From Trichococcus sp. K1Tr (GTDB lineage Bacteria > Bacillota > Bacilli > Lactobacillales > Aerococcaceae), in contig NZ_JAQMHR010000009.1 in NCBI RefSeq assembly GCF_028309625.1, positions 1-64,000 of the forward strand: DNA of 64,000 nucleotides. Direction: 5' to 3'. Below the pieces are notes generated by a model. It searched no databases. It was given only the letters and a program-made list of their open reading frames with translations, and was not told the origin of the DNA. How positions within the stretch are numbered: the stretch's first letter is position 1; each line of letters opens with the position of its first letter. Below are positions 42,791-50,953 of the stretch, in pieces. Position numbers and translations under genes: made by a program.

Positions 42791-44665
42791 ATGATCAAAT
42801 GGATCAATAAATACAAAAACCGCATCACCGCTCTGTCAGGTCTCCTGATTGCGCTTGGCTTCATCCTGAATACCCTCGGAAATGCTGCGGCTGCTGACTA
42901 CGCGCTTATCCTCGCGACGCTCATCGCGGTGGTGCCGATCATGTACAAAGCCTACTTGGCGTTGCGGATGAAGGCTTTCAGCATCGAGTTGCTGGTGACG
43001 ATCGCGGTCATCGGCGCGCTGTTCATCCGCGAATATACGGAGTCTTCCGTTGTGACTTTTCTGTTTCTGTTCGGCGATTTCTTGGAGGCGCGCACCTTGG
43101 AAAAAACCCGTTCTTCTCTACGCGCCTTGATCGACATGGCGCCTCAGGAAGCCATAGTAATGCATGGTACTGACCAAGTCGTCGTGCCGGTCGAGGAAGT
43201 CGCTGTCGGGGATCGGCTGTTCATCAAGCCCGGCGGCAAAATTCCGGTTGACGGCATCATCGTGAAGGGGCAGGCAGCCATCAACGAAGCCGCTGTGACT
43301 GGGGAAGCGATCCCGGCCAATAAATCCTTGGATGACAAAGTCTTTTCGGGGACATTGGTGGACGACGGCTTCATCGAAATGATCGCGGAAAAGGTCGGAG
43401 ATGACACAACTTTCGCCAAAATCATCGAATTGGTCGAAGAGGCCCAGGAATCCAAATCCAAGGCCGAACGTTTCCTCGATGCCTTCGCCAACTTCTACAC
43501 GCCTGCCATCGTGGCGCTCTCCGTCATCGTTTACGTTTGGACACGCGACCTGCATCTTGCCATCACTTTCCTTGTGATTGCCTGCCCGGGTGCGCTCGTG
43601 ATCGGCGCTCCGGTATCGAACGTCGCCGGCATCGGCAACGGCGCCAAATACGGTGTGCTGGTGAAAGGCGGCGAAGTCATGGATCGCTTCTCCAAAGTCG
43701 ATACGCTTGTTTTCGACAAGACCGGCACGTTGACGAAAGGCAAACCGGAAGTTACCGACATCCATATCGTTGGCAACATCGACCGCAGGGAATTGCTGCA
43801 GCTGACGGCTTCGGCGGAGCGCATTTCCGAACACCATCTCGGACAAACAATTGTGAAATACGCACATCAACAAGGCCTGGAAATGGCCGCTGCGCCGAAA
43901 GATGCGGAAGTCATCAAAGGAAACGGATTGAAAGCGACAGTTGACAACCGCCATCTCGTCGCCGGCAACCGCAAACTGATGGAACAGGCCGGAATCCTTA
44001 TAAATGAAGCGGCGGAAAACTACGCGATTGCCCGCGAAAAAACCGGCAATACTGTCGTTTTCGCAGCCGTTGACGGCACGCTCGCCGGGCTCTTATCCAT
44101 TGCCGATCAGATCCGCGAGGACGCACCGCAGGCTTTGGCCGAAATGCGCCGAAACGGCATCAAACAGATCATCATGCTCACGGGAGACAACCGCCATACC
44201 GCCCAAGCGGTCGCGGAACAATTGAAATTGGACGCCTTCCATGCCGAGCTGTTGCCGGAGGATAAAGTGCGTTTCGTCAAACAACTGCAGGCAGATGGAG
44301 CCGTTGTGGCAATGGCCGGGGATGGCATCAACGATGCGCCTGCCATCGCGACCGCCGACATCGGCTTGGCCATGGGTGAAGGCGGGACCGACATCTCGAT
44401 GGAGACGGCCGATGTTGTGCTGATGGCCGACAAGCTGATGCAGTTTTCTCATGCTTATTCGCTCTCAAAGGCGACCATGCGCAACATGAAACAGAACATC
44501 GCCATCGCGGTAGGGGTCGTCCTCTTCCTTTTGGCGGGCGTGCTGATGGGATCCGTCCATCTCGCCAGTGGCATGTTTATCCATGAAGCCAGCATCCTGG
44601 CCGTCATCCTGAACGCCATGCGCCTGATCGGTTTCGGCCGGAAATCGAACGCTGAACCAAGATAA
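42791..44665 (+). CDS. Heavy-metal-translocating P1B-type ATPase
   Basis: A 624-residue membrane ATPase exporting or importing a heavy metal. It has the TGEAIPA actuator loop, the phosphorylation motif DKTGTLTKG (D309), MLTGDN and GDGINDAPA. The intramembrane metal motif reads ACPGALVIGAPVSN, that is Cys265-Pro-Gly, where most family members have CPC or CPH. There is no N-terminal HMA domain; the first helix pair starts by residue 12. Overall it is closest to the Cd/Zn/Co group, but the CPG motif makes the ion uncertain. CAAGAGGAGG precedes the ATG. A Crp/Fnr gene follows by 82 bases. Confidence 0.88.
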   Translation: MIKWINKYKNRITALSGLLIALGFILNTLGNAAAADYALILATLIAVVPIMYKAYLALRMKAFSIELLVTIAVIGALFIREYTESSVVTFLFLFGDFLEARTLEKTRSSLRALIDMAPQEAIVMHGTDQVVVPVEEVAVGDRLFIKPGGKIPVDGIIVKGQAAINEAAVTGEAIPANKSLDDKVFSGTLVDDGFIEMIAEKVGDDTTFAKIIELVEEAQESKSKAERFLDAFANFYTPAIVALSVIVYVWTRDLHLAITFLVIACPGALVIGAPVSNVAGIGNGAKYGVLVKGGEVMDRFSKVDTLVFDKTGTLTKGKPEVTDIHIVGNIDRRELLQLTASAERISEHHLGQTIVKYAHQQGLEMAAAPKDAEVIKGNGLKATVDNRHLVAGNRKLMEQAGILINEAAENYAIAREKTGNTVVFAAVDGTLAGLLSIADQIREDAPQALAEMRRNGIKQIIMLTGDNRHTAQAVAEQLKLDAFHAELLPEDKVRFVKQLQADGAVVAMAGDGINDAPAIATADIGLAMGEGGTDISMETADVVLMADKLMQFSHAYSLSKATMRNMKQNIAIAVGVVLFLLAGVLMGSVHLASGMFIHEASILAVILNAMRLIGFGRKSNAEPR

Positions 44666-44747
44666 AATTCGCATGCAGCCGGTGGATTGCGGTACAATTT
44701 AAGCAACCAAGGCCCCATGTCCCATTCCGAAAAGGAGGATTAGCTCA

Positions 44748-45458
44748 ATGAACGAAACCCACAAACCGGCGCACAATTGCAGCGCAGGGTGCACCTGTAA
44801 CGCGCAAAGTTCCTGCATCTCGCTTGTGCCGATCTTCAATCACCTGGAGCCGGATCAGATGGACGAAATCATGTCCGTCACCCATCCGGCGACCTACAAA
44901 AAAGGCGAACTGCTCTACCGCCCCGGCGATGCGTCGGATACGCTCTACATCCTCCATTCCGGCCTGATTCGCATCTACCGGTTAGCCGAATCCGGGAAGG
45001 AACAGCTCGTGCGCTTCCTCTACCCGGGCGATTTCACCGGCGAGTTGGCCCTCTTCAGCGAATCGAAGCACGAAGCCTATGCCGAAGCCGTGAAAGAGAC
45101 CCAAGTCTGCCGGATGCAAAGGAGCGATTTGCAGCACTTTTTGTTGAAATACCCGGCCATCTCCCTGAAGTTGCTGCAGGAATTCTCCAACCGTCTGGAA
45201 AAGTCGGAACGGCAGACGACCTACGTGGCGACCGAAAAAGTCGAATCCCGCTTGGCCCTTTACCTTGCCGAACTGGCCACGAAGGACGGCGACACAATCA
45301 CCCTTCCGATGTCGAAGAAGGATCTGGCTTCCTACCTCGGAACGACACCGGAAACGATCAGCCGGAAGATGGGTTCCTTGGAGGACCAACATCTCATCAA
45401 ACAACTGAACCACCGGGAAATCGTCATCCTTGATCTCGATGGTTTGTTGTTTCTCTAA
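44748..45458 (+). CDS. Crp/Fnr-family regulator with N-terminal Cys cluster
   Basis: A 236-residue regulator with a cyclic-nucleotide-type beta-roll (about 28-140, with LYRPGDASDTLYILHSGLIR) and a C-terminal winged helix (about 175-225) holding MSKKDLASYLGTTPETISRK. The recognition helix PETISRKMGSL has the E..SR signature of FNR that reads TTGAT. The N-terminus has Cys11, Cys15, Cys17 and Cys23, which could hold an iron-sulfur cluster or sense a metal or redox state. AAAAGGAGG precedes the ATG. Placement after the P-type ATPase and the FNR box upstream of it suggest it controls that gene. Confidence 0.88.
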   Translation: MNETHKPAHNCSAGCTCNAQSSCISLVPIFNHLEPDQMDEIMSVTHPATYKKGELLYRPGDASDTLYILHSGLIRIYRLAESGKEQLVRFLYPGDFTGELALFSESKHEAYAEAVKETQVCRMQRSDLQHFLLKYPAISLKLLQEFSNRLEKSERQTTYVATEKVESRLALYLAELATKDGDTITLPMSKKDLASYLGTTPETISRKMGSLEDQHLIKQLNHREIVILDLDGLLFL

Positions 45459-45469
45459 AACCGCTACCG

Positions 45470-45495
45470 ACCGTCTTGTCATGAGACGGTTTTTT
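45470..45495 (+). terminator. Terminator after the Crp/Fnr gene
   Basis: Arms ACCGTCT and AGACGGT around TGTCATG, followed by six T. Confidence 0.75.
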
Positions 45496-45523
45496 GATTT
45501 GCAAGCGCACGAATCGTCAGATG

Positions 45524-45679
45524 TCGGCTGTTTGTGATACGAATCAAGCAGTTCAACCGACAAATAGAGGCTCTCTCGACTGTTTGCGTTACCACACGAA
45601 CAGTTCAACCGACAAACCGGGCAGCTCTCGGCTGTTTGCGTTGCGACATGAACAGTTCAACCGACAAATAGGCGTTCTG
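45524..45679 (+). repeat. Three tandem copies of a 52-bp repeat
   Basis: Units start at 45524, 45576 and 45628, exactly 52 bases apart. Each begins TCGGCTGTTTG (or TCGACTGTTTG) and carries AGTTCAACCGACAAA at the same offset (45550, 45602, 45654). Within a unit the ends TCGG...CCGA can pair imperfectly, so each copy may fold as a hairpin. The middles differ, so the array is not very recent. It fills the gap between the Crp/Fnr terminator and the next gene. No protein is encoded. Confidence 0.85.
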
Positions 45680-45759
45680 ATCTTTTTTGTCGGATCACAA
45701 CCATATTCCGCAAGAGCGCTTTGTGGTAGAATAGGCTTACGAAAAAGGGGGAAATTTTG

Positions 45760-46050
45760 ATGACAGAAAAAATGAAGCAAAGGCTTTTGTTGACCTTTGC
45801 AACGGTTGTCGGCTTCGTGGTCGGCTACCTGAATCCGGCGACTTCCCAAGCACTCTTATCAGCCATCGGTTGGATTGCGGGGATCGGCATGTTCTTCCTC
45901 TTCCGACGTTCCAATAAAAACCCGTCACGGGACTATACAGCAAGCTGGGCCTACCAGTTGATCCGCATGCTGCTGTTCTTCATCATCGGCGCGGCTTTGG
46001 GCAGCATGATCCCTTACTATCAACAGATCATGGCCTTGCAGCAGCAATAG
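45760..46050 (+). CDS. Small membrane protein of unknown function
   Basis: A 96-residue protein with three hydrophobic stretches: LLLTFATVVGFVVGYL (about 7-24), LLSAIGWIAGIGMFFLF (about 30-48) and LIRMLLFFIIGAALGSMIP (about 66-85). A short basic linker (RRSNKNPSRDY) sits between the second and third. The ATG at 45760 has AAAAAGGGGG upstream and is preferred over a TTG three bases earlier. It may share a transcript with the exonuclease gene 42 bases on. I do not recognise a family. Confidence 0.7.
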   Translation: MTEKMKQRLLLTFATVVGFVVGYLNPATSQALLSAIGWIAGIGMFFLFRRSNKNPSRDYTASWAYQLIRMLLFFIIGAALGSMIPYYQQIMALQQQ

Positions 46051-46092
46051 GCCATCTATTCATTTTTCACTAAATAACCAAAAGGAGTATGT

Positions 46093-47022
46093 ATGCACAT
46101 GGATTACGTCGCCATTGACTTTGAAACTGCAAACAGCCGTGGTGACAGCGTCTGTTCCATCGGCTTGAGCCGCTTTTCCAACGGGAAGGAAATCGACCGC
46201 TACTACGCGCTCATCAATCCGCGCCAATATTTCAGCCGCGGGAATATCCAAATCCACGGCATCACCGAGGCCATGGTCGCCCGCGAACCTTCCTTCGACG
46301 AACTTTATCCGGACATCCGTTCCTTCATCGGGGAAGATCCGCTGGTCGCCCACTTTGCCCAATTCGACATGAGCTGCCTGCAGCAGACGATTGAAACCTA
46401 CAAACTGCCTAAGATGCAGAACGAATTTTTCTGTTCCTGCAAGATGGCCCAACGCATGCTGGATTTGCACAATAACCGCTTGCCGACAGTCCTGGACTAC
46501 TTCGGCATGACGATCGATAACCACCATAATGCCGTGGAGGATGCGGTCGCCTGCGGGCTGATCACCAGCAAAATGCTGGCGCAATACGACTACGACATCC
46601 AAGGCTTTCTGGACGAATACCAATACCGGATGGGGAAATTGTTCTCGCATGCTTTCGGAGTGGCGAAAGGCGGCAAAAGTACCCCTTCCAAACGGGCAAA
46701 AACTGCCGCACCGCTGAAGCCGAAGAGCCTGCTGTTCGATATGGAACACGTCTTTTACGACAAGCACGTCTGCTTTACCGGCCGTTTCCAGAAATTGAAG
46801 CGCAATGATTTGGCGCAGCTCGTCGTCGATGTCGGTGGCCATTTCGACGCCAATCTGAGCTACGAGACGCTCTACCTGGTCGTAGCCGACAATGATTGGC
46901 GCAAAATCGGCACACCGAGCGAGAGCCGCAAAATCCAATCCGTCCGCGAACTGCAAGGCAGCGGCCACAATCTGACCCTGCTTTCCGAATCGGATTTCCT
47001 GCGCATTTTTTTGAAGAAATAA
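46093..47022 (+). CDS. DnaQ-type 3'-5' exonuclease with C-terminal BRCT domain
   Basis: A 309-residue DEDDh exonuclease related to the DNA polymerase III epsilon subunit. Exo I is VAIDFETANSRG near residue 6, Exo II is VAHFAQFDMSCLQ, and Exo III is HHNAVEDAVACG with the general-base His. A basic linker (GKSTPSKRAKTA) leads to a BRCT domain (about 215-305) beginning FYDKHVCFTGRF. The combination suggests a repair or proofreading nuclease guided to DNA ends or complexes. AAAAGGAG precedes the ATG. A terminator hairpin follows at 47060. Confidence 0.88.
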   Translation: MHMDYVAIDFETANSRGDSVCSIGLSRFSNGKEIDRYYALINPRQYFSRGNIQIHGITEAMVAREPSFDELYPDIRSFIGEDPLVAHFAQFDMSCLQQTIETYKLPKMQNEFFCSCKMAQRMLDLHNNRLPTVLDYFGMTIDNHHNAVEDAVACGLITSKMLAQYDYDIQGFLDEYQYRMGKLFSHAFGVAKGGKSTPSKRAKTAAPLKPKSLLFDMEHVFYDKHVCFTGRFQKLKRNDLAQLVVDVGGHFDANLSYETLYLVVADNDWRKIGTPSESRKIQSVRELQGSGHNLTLLSESDFLRIFLKK

Positions 47023-47059
47023 CCAAGAGCCAGTTTATTTCAAAATAGGTATCCAACAA

Positions 47060-47108
47060 AAGAACGGCCATCTTGATCCAATAGGGAATCCGGATGACCG
47101 TTCTTATA
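47060..47108 (+). terminator. Terminator after the exonuclease gene
   Basis: Arms AAGAACGG-CATC and GATG-CCGTTCTT with a 20-base loop, followed by an A/T-rich tail. Confidence 0.65.
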
Positions 47109-47182
47109 ATCTAACACACGATGAAAATGTAAGCTGTTCCAAAAACAGGAACTAGGCTATAATAGCAATGAGGTGACGACAG

Positions 47183-48037
47183 ATGAATATCTTCAGCAAA
47201 ATGGACAATTTAGTGAGCCTGACCGAGAATGAGAAAATTTTGGTTTCATACATAAAAGCAAATCCCGAAGCATTCGTGAAGATGACCTCCTCGGAAATCA
47301 GCGAAGCCAGCTTCATTTCGAACGCAACGATTTACCGGTTGTGCAAAAAATTGGATCTAGCCGGCCTTTCCGAACTGAAAATACTGGTCTCGTCTTCTGT
47401 CGGCGACTATCTTAAGGAACGGACGACCCTGGATTTCAACTATCCGATCCACTCCAACGAAACCCAGTACCAGATCACGCGGACGATGCAGGAACTCTAT
47501 GAGCAGACCGTGGTGTCCTCGCTCAACAACTTGGATCTGGAACAGCTGCGGCAAGCGGCTTCCTTGATGAAAAAGGTGCCGGCCATCGACCTTTATACCT
47601 CCGCCGGAAATCTGTTTTTCGCCGAGAACTTCAAGTTCCAGATGCAGGAAATCGGCAGATTCGTCAATGTCCCGATTGAGGAGTATCATCAACGTCTGAC
47701 GGCGGCCGCCAGCGATTCTTCGCATCTTTCCATCGTTGTTTCCTACGGAGGACGGGGCACGGTCATTCCCGAAATCGTGAATATCCTGAAGAATAACCGA
47801 TCGCCCATCCTGTTGATCACATCCACTGATGAGATCCCTTTCGCGGATGCGGCTACGCACCATCTCTACATGAGCTCGAACGAAAGTCATTATAATAAGA
47901 TTTCTTCGTTTTCGACCAGGCTTTCTTTGCTGTTCTTGCTGGACTGCCTCTATACCAGCTATTTCAAGCTCGACTATGAGCACAATGTCGCACTTAAGAT
48001 GGATTACTACAAAAAAATCAGCCGAATTATCTGGTGA
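47183..48037 (+). CDS. MurR/RpiR-family transcriptional regulator (orphan)
   Basis: A 284-residue regulator with an N-terminal RpiR helix-turn-helix (FISNATIYRLCKKLDLAGLS, about 45-65) and a C-terminal SIS domain (about 130-255, with AIDLYTSAGNLFFAENFKFQ and IVVSYGGRGTVIPEI). GAGGTGACG precedes the ATG, and a TATAAT -10 box lies at 47158-47163. No sugar-phosphate enzyme or PTS gene is adjacent, so its regulon is not visible here. It shares only the general fold with the bgl regulator at 35457. Confidence 0.85.
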   Translation: MNIFSKMDNLVSLTENEKILVSYIKANPEAFVKMTSSEISEASFISNATIYRLCKKLDLAGLSELKILVSSSVGDYLKERTTLDFNYPIHSNETQYQITRTMQELYEQTVVSSLNNLDLEQLRQAASLMKKVPAIDLYTSAGNLFFAENFKFQMQEIGRFVNVPIEEYHQRLTAAASDSSHLSIVVSYGGRGTVIPEIVNILKNNRSPILLITSTDEIPFADAATHHLYMSSNESHYNKISSFSTRLSLLFLLDCLYTSYFKLDYEHNVALKMDYYKKISRIIW

Positions 48038-48170
48038 TGATCATCGGAACAGCTGCTCCGTCTGAAAAGATTCTCTCACTGTTCAAAGCGTAAGGACACA
48101 AGTTGTGAGGGATTTCTTTCATTCGGGGCTCGGCATCTTTTCTCGCAAATAGTTATGGCGTATACTGAGT

Positions 48171-48347
48171 GCATCCATAAAAGAGGAACCTTCATTTCTT
48201 AATGAAATCCTCCCGGCGTGAGATCGCTCAGTCAGTAAGCGTCGGAAAAATGACTCCATTCTTGAGAAGAAATTGTCTTACCCGCGTACTGCCATACGCA
48301 ACGAGGCATTCTGCTCTACGAAAACCGGACAAATCTGTCCGGTTTTT
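48171..48347 (+). ncRNA. Candidate structured small RNA
   Basis: A 362-base gap between convergent genes holds a -10-like TATACT at 48161-48166 and a strong terminator at 48319-48347 (arms AAAACCGGACA and TGTCCGGTTTT, then T6). Between them a hairpin pairs GAGGA-TTCATT with AATGAA-TCCTC. A C-rich CCTCCCGG follows, and a second hairpin uses GCGTACTGCCATACGC. No open frame with a ribosome site exists in the segment. It could be a trans-acting small RNA whose CCUCCC patch pairs with ribosome binding sites. The -35 box is poor and I do not recognise the family. Confidence 0.45.
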
Positions 48348-48399
48348 TGTGTTTTTTACGACAAAAAGCGGAAACGAGGCTGCCTCATTTCTGCTTTTT

Positions 48400-49290
48400 C
48401 TACTCTTTGCTGGTCGCTATTTGTTTCTCTCTGTTGCCCAGAAATTCGTTCAGGAAGGCCGCAGCCAGTATCAGCACGCCTCCCGCCAATTGCACGGGTG
48501 ACAAGTCCTCTTTCAGGAATACAGCCGAAACCACAATCGCCGTCACCGGATCGACATAGCTAAGCACAGCGAATGTCTGGCTCTCGACAGCTTGGGCGCC
48601 TGCAAACATCAGCACATAGGCTATCCCCGTGTGGATGATCCCCAAAACCAGCAGACTGGTGATGGAGCCTCCAGTCAATTGTCCCAATCCGAACCCGGAA
48701 GTCAGTGCAACATAGGGGGTCAGGATTCCGGTTGCGATGACGAGCGTCAAAGCAGTCAATGGAATCCCGCCAAGACCCGCGATTTTTTTGTTGGACATGA
48801 TGGCCACCGCATAGAAAAACGCTGCAGCCAATCCGAGCCCGATCCCGACCGGATGATTATAAGTACCCGAGTTGGGGCTCACGCCGATGATCAGGAACAT
48901 CCCCAGCATCGCCAACAGGACGCAAGCAATCTTCTTCGCGGTCAAGGATTCCTTGAAGACGAACGGCGCCAACAGCGTCATGAAAATCGGCTGGAAATAA
49001 TAGCTCAACGTCGCATTCGATACCGTTGTGTAGCGGAAAGCTTCAAACAGCAGAATCCAGTTCATGCCGACCGCAAAACCCGAAAGCAACAGGAACTTGG
49101 CATTTTTCCTCACCAATGCCAAAGGGATTTTTTCCTTGCGCACCACCAATGTTCCCCAGAGGAACAGACTCCCTAAAGCGCCCCTGAAGAAGGCAACCTG
49201 ATTGGAGGCCAAATCGATATTTTTGACGAAGATGCTGATCGTCCCGAATATCAGCATCGACAGCATCACTTTCCCTTTTCCTTTCGACAC
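48400..49290 (-). CDS. EamA/DMT-superfamily permease
   Basis: A 296-residue membrane protein with ten helices arranged as two EamA repeats, the fold of drug/metabolite exporters (RhaT/YdcZ relatives). The first repeat begins MLSMLIFGTISIFVKNI, and the second starts near AVGLG-type GIGLGLAAAFFYAVAIMSNK. The frame is open to 49410, but the GTG at 49290 with AAGGTG upstream fits the family start. It lies 126 bases downstream of the MalY-type lyase. Substrate unknown; amino acids or their catabolites are common for the family. Confidence 0.82.
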   Translation of the reverse strand: MSKGKGKVMLSMLIFGTISIFVKNIDLASNQVAFFRGALGSLFLWGTLVVRKEKIPLALVRKNAKFLLLSGFAVGMNWILLFEAFRYTTVSNATLSYYFQPIFMTLLAPFVFKESLTAKKIACVLLAMLGMFLIIGVSPNSGTYNHPVGIGLGLAAAFFYAVAIMSNKKIAGLGGIPLTALTLVIATGILTPYVALTSGFGLGQLTGGSITSLLVLGIIHTGIAYVLMFAGAQAVESQTFAVLSYVDPVTAIVVSAVFLKEDLSPVQLAGGVLILAAAFLNEFLGNREKQIATSKE

Positions 49291-49416
49291 AACCCCACAC
49301 CTTCCCTTGATTGATGAAAATAGTACACCCATCATATCACAGAGTTTACCGGCCGGGACAGGTCTGGTGCAAAAAAAATACGGAACGCATAACCAACTGC
49401 GGTCCGTCATATATTC

Positions 49417-50643
49417 CTACTTTTTATCATAAATGCTGTACAACGCTTCCCCAAGACGGTTGAGTGTGTCTTCAATCACTTTGGTCGGCGCGGCCAAATT
49501 GATGCGCTCATAACCTTCACCCTCTTCGCCGAAGATATACCCTTCATCGGTAAAAAACTGCGCTTCCTCACGCATGAACCGTTCCAGTTCTTCCGGCGAA
49601 AATCCCAGCGCCTTGAAATTCACCCATTGCAGATAAGTCCCTTCAACCAAAGGCGCGGTTATTTTAGGGAAATTTGAGGCGAAGAAATCGCGCACCAGAT
49701 GCTGGTTCCTGTCGATGACCGGAATTAGATGATCGAGCCACTGTTCCGCTTCATTGTATGCGACCCGACACCCTTCCAACCCCAGCGTCCCGACCATGCC
49801 GCAGGCGACACTTGCGAGCGCATCGGACATTTTCTTCCGCAAAGCCTCATTTTGAATGATGATGTTGGAAGTGCACAGCCCAGCCAGATTGAATGTTTTG
49901 GAGGGTGCAGTGCAGGTAATCGTCCTTGCCGCCACCGCGTGGGAAAGTGTCTGGAAAACTTTATGTTCGTAACCGGGCATGATCAGATCGTGATGGATTT
50001 CATCCGCAACAATGATCATGTCATAGCGAAGCACGATATCCGCTAAGCGCGCCAGCTCTTCTTCCGTCCACACTCTTCCGACCGGATTATGCGGGCTGCA
50101 GAAAATGATCAGCTTGTTCTCTTTCTTGCGGCAGAGATGCTCCAGCCCTTTGAAGTCGATCGTATAGTCGTCAGCGCGATTCAAGAGCGGATTCCTGGCG
50201 ACTTTCCGACCCGCGTTTTCGATGGCCCCAAAGAAAGGATAATAGACCGGCGTCATGACGATGACACCCTCACCGGGCTGCGTATAAGCCCTGACCGCCG
50301 CATAGAAGGCGGAGACGACGCCAGGACTGGTCAAGATCCATTCCTTCTCCACTTCAAAATTGTGCCGGCGCCGTTGCCAATCGATGACTGCTTGATAGTA
50401 GCCTTCGGTTGGCACACTGTAGCCCAATATGTTGTCCTCCAAATATTCCTGTAGGCCTTTGGTGATTTCCGGTGCGGTCCTGAATTCCATGTCCGCCACC
50501 GTCAGCGGCACCACATCAGCGGCTACATCCGGCATCCATTGGTACATCTGTTGCCATTTCACGGAGCCTTTGTCTTTTCTGCTGAGGACCGACTCGAAAT
50601 CATATATTTTTTTGTTTCCTTCAATCTCCATCCCGTACACCAT
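49417..50643 (-). CDS. MalY/PatB-family aminotransferase (C-S beta-lyase)
   Basis: A 408-residue PLP enzyme of fold type I, the MalY/PatB group that breaks cystathionine or cysteine conjugates. VPLTVADMEFRTAPEI is the N-terminal signature. IIFCSPHNPVGRVWTEEEL carries the Asn that contacts PLP. VADEIHHDLIMPG has the conserved Asp, and TCTAPSKTFNLAGLCTSN has the Schiff-base Lys. YLQWVNFKALG is typical of the C-terminus. GGAGGAAGGGAGAG precedes the ATG. Given the nearby cystine importer it may feed sulfur metabolism, but the loci are 7 kb apart. Confidence 0.88.
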   Translation of the reverse strand: MVYGMEIEGNKKIYDFESVLSRKDKGSVKWQQMYQWMPDVAADVVPLTVADMEFRTAPEITKGLQEYLEDNILGYSVPTEGYYQAVIDWQRRRHNFEVEKEWILTSPGVVSAFYAAVRAYTQPGEGVIVMTPVYYPFFGAIENAGRKVARNPLLNRADDYTIDFKGLEHLCRKKENKLIIFCSPHNPVGRVWTEEELARLADIVLRYDMIIVADEIHHDLIMPGYEHKVFQTLSHAVAARTITCTAPSKTFNLAGLCTSNIIIQNEALRKKMSDALASVACGMVGTLGLEGCRVAYNEAEQWLDHLIPVIDRNQHLVRDFFASNFPKITAPLVEGTYLQWVNFKALGFSPEELERFMREEAQFFTDEGYIFGEEGEGYERINLAAPTKVIEDTLNRLGEALYSIYDKK

Positions 50644-50892
50644 ACTATCTCTCCCTTCCTCCTCGTGTAAGCTTTAATCACACAAAGGTCGGTTCAGCCC
50701 CTTATTTTTGGGTGCAATTCAATCATAAAACTAACTATAAGGGGATTTCGGGCTCATGTCGAATTTTTCATAACAAATTTGGTCACAAAACCTCACATAG
50801 CGTTAAACCCCGCCCTCGATTCCCTATCCAACCGCTGTTTCCCCGCGTCACTATTCCTCACATGCCCGTTGATGAAAAAAAGCACAAAAGAA
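50644..50892. other. Intergenic stretch, no gene seen
   Basis: About 250 bases upstream of the lyase gene. It has no frame with a ribosome site, and I saw no clear promoter or structured RNA here. Confidence 0.35.
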
Positions 50893-50929
50893 GCCCCGGA
50901 CACGCTACATTCGCGCATCCGAGGCTATG
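50893..50929 (-). terminator. Terminator after the DUF4153-like gene
   Basis: On the minus strand AGCCTCGGATGCGC pairs with GCGTGTCCGGGGCT, followed by a T-rich tail including TTTTTTT. Confidence 0.75.
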
Positions 50930-50953
50930 AAAGTACGCTGACTGGCCTCTTGT

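Noticed and set aside
45524-45679. CRISPR array
   Set aside because: Only three units, no constant repeat with unique spacers (the whole 52-base unit is related), and no cas genes in the window.
46060-46968. 302-codon minus-strand frame opposite the DnaQ-BRCT gene
   Set aside because: The plus strand has a complete DEDDh exonuclease and BRCT domain with a good ribosome site; the antisense frame is a by-product of codon use.
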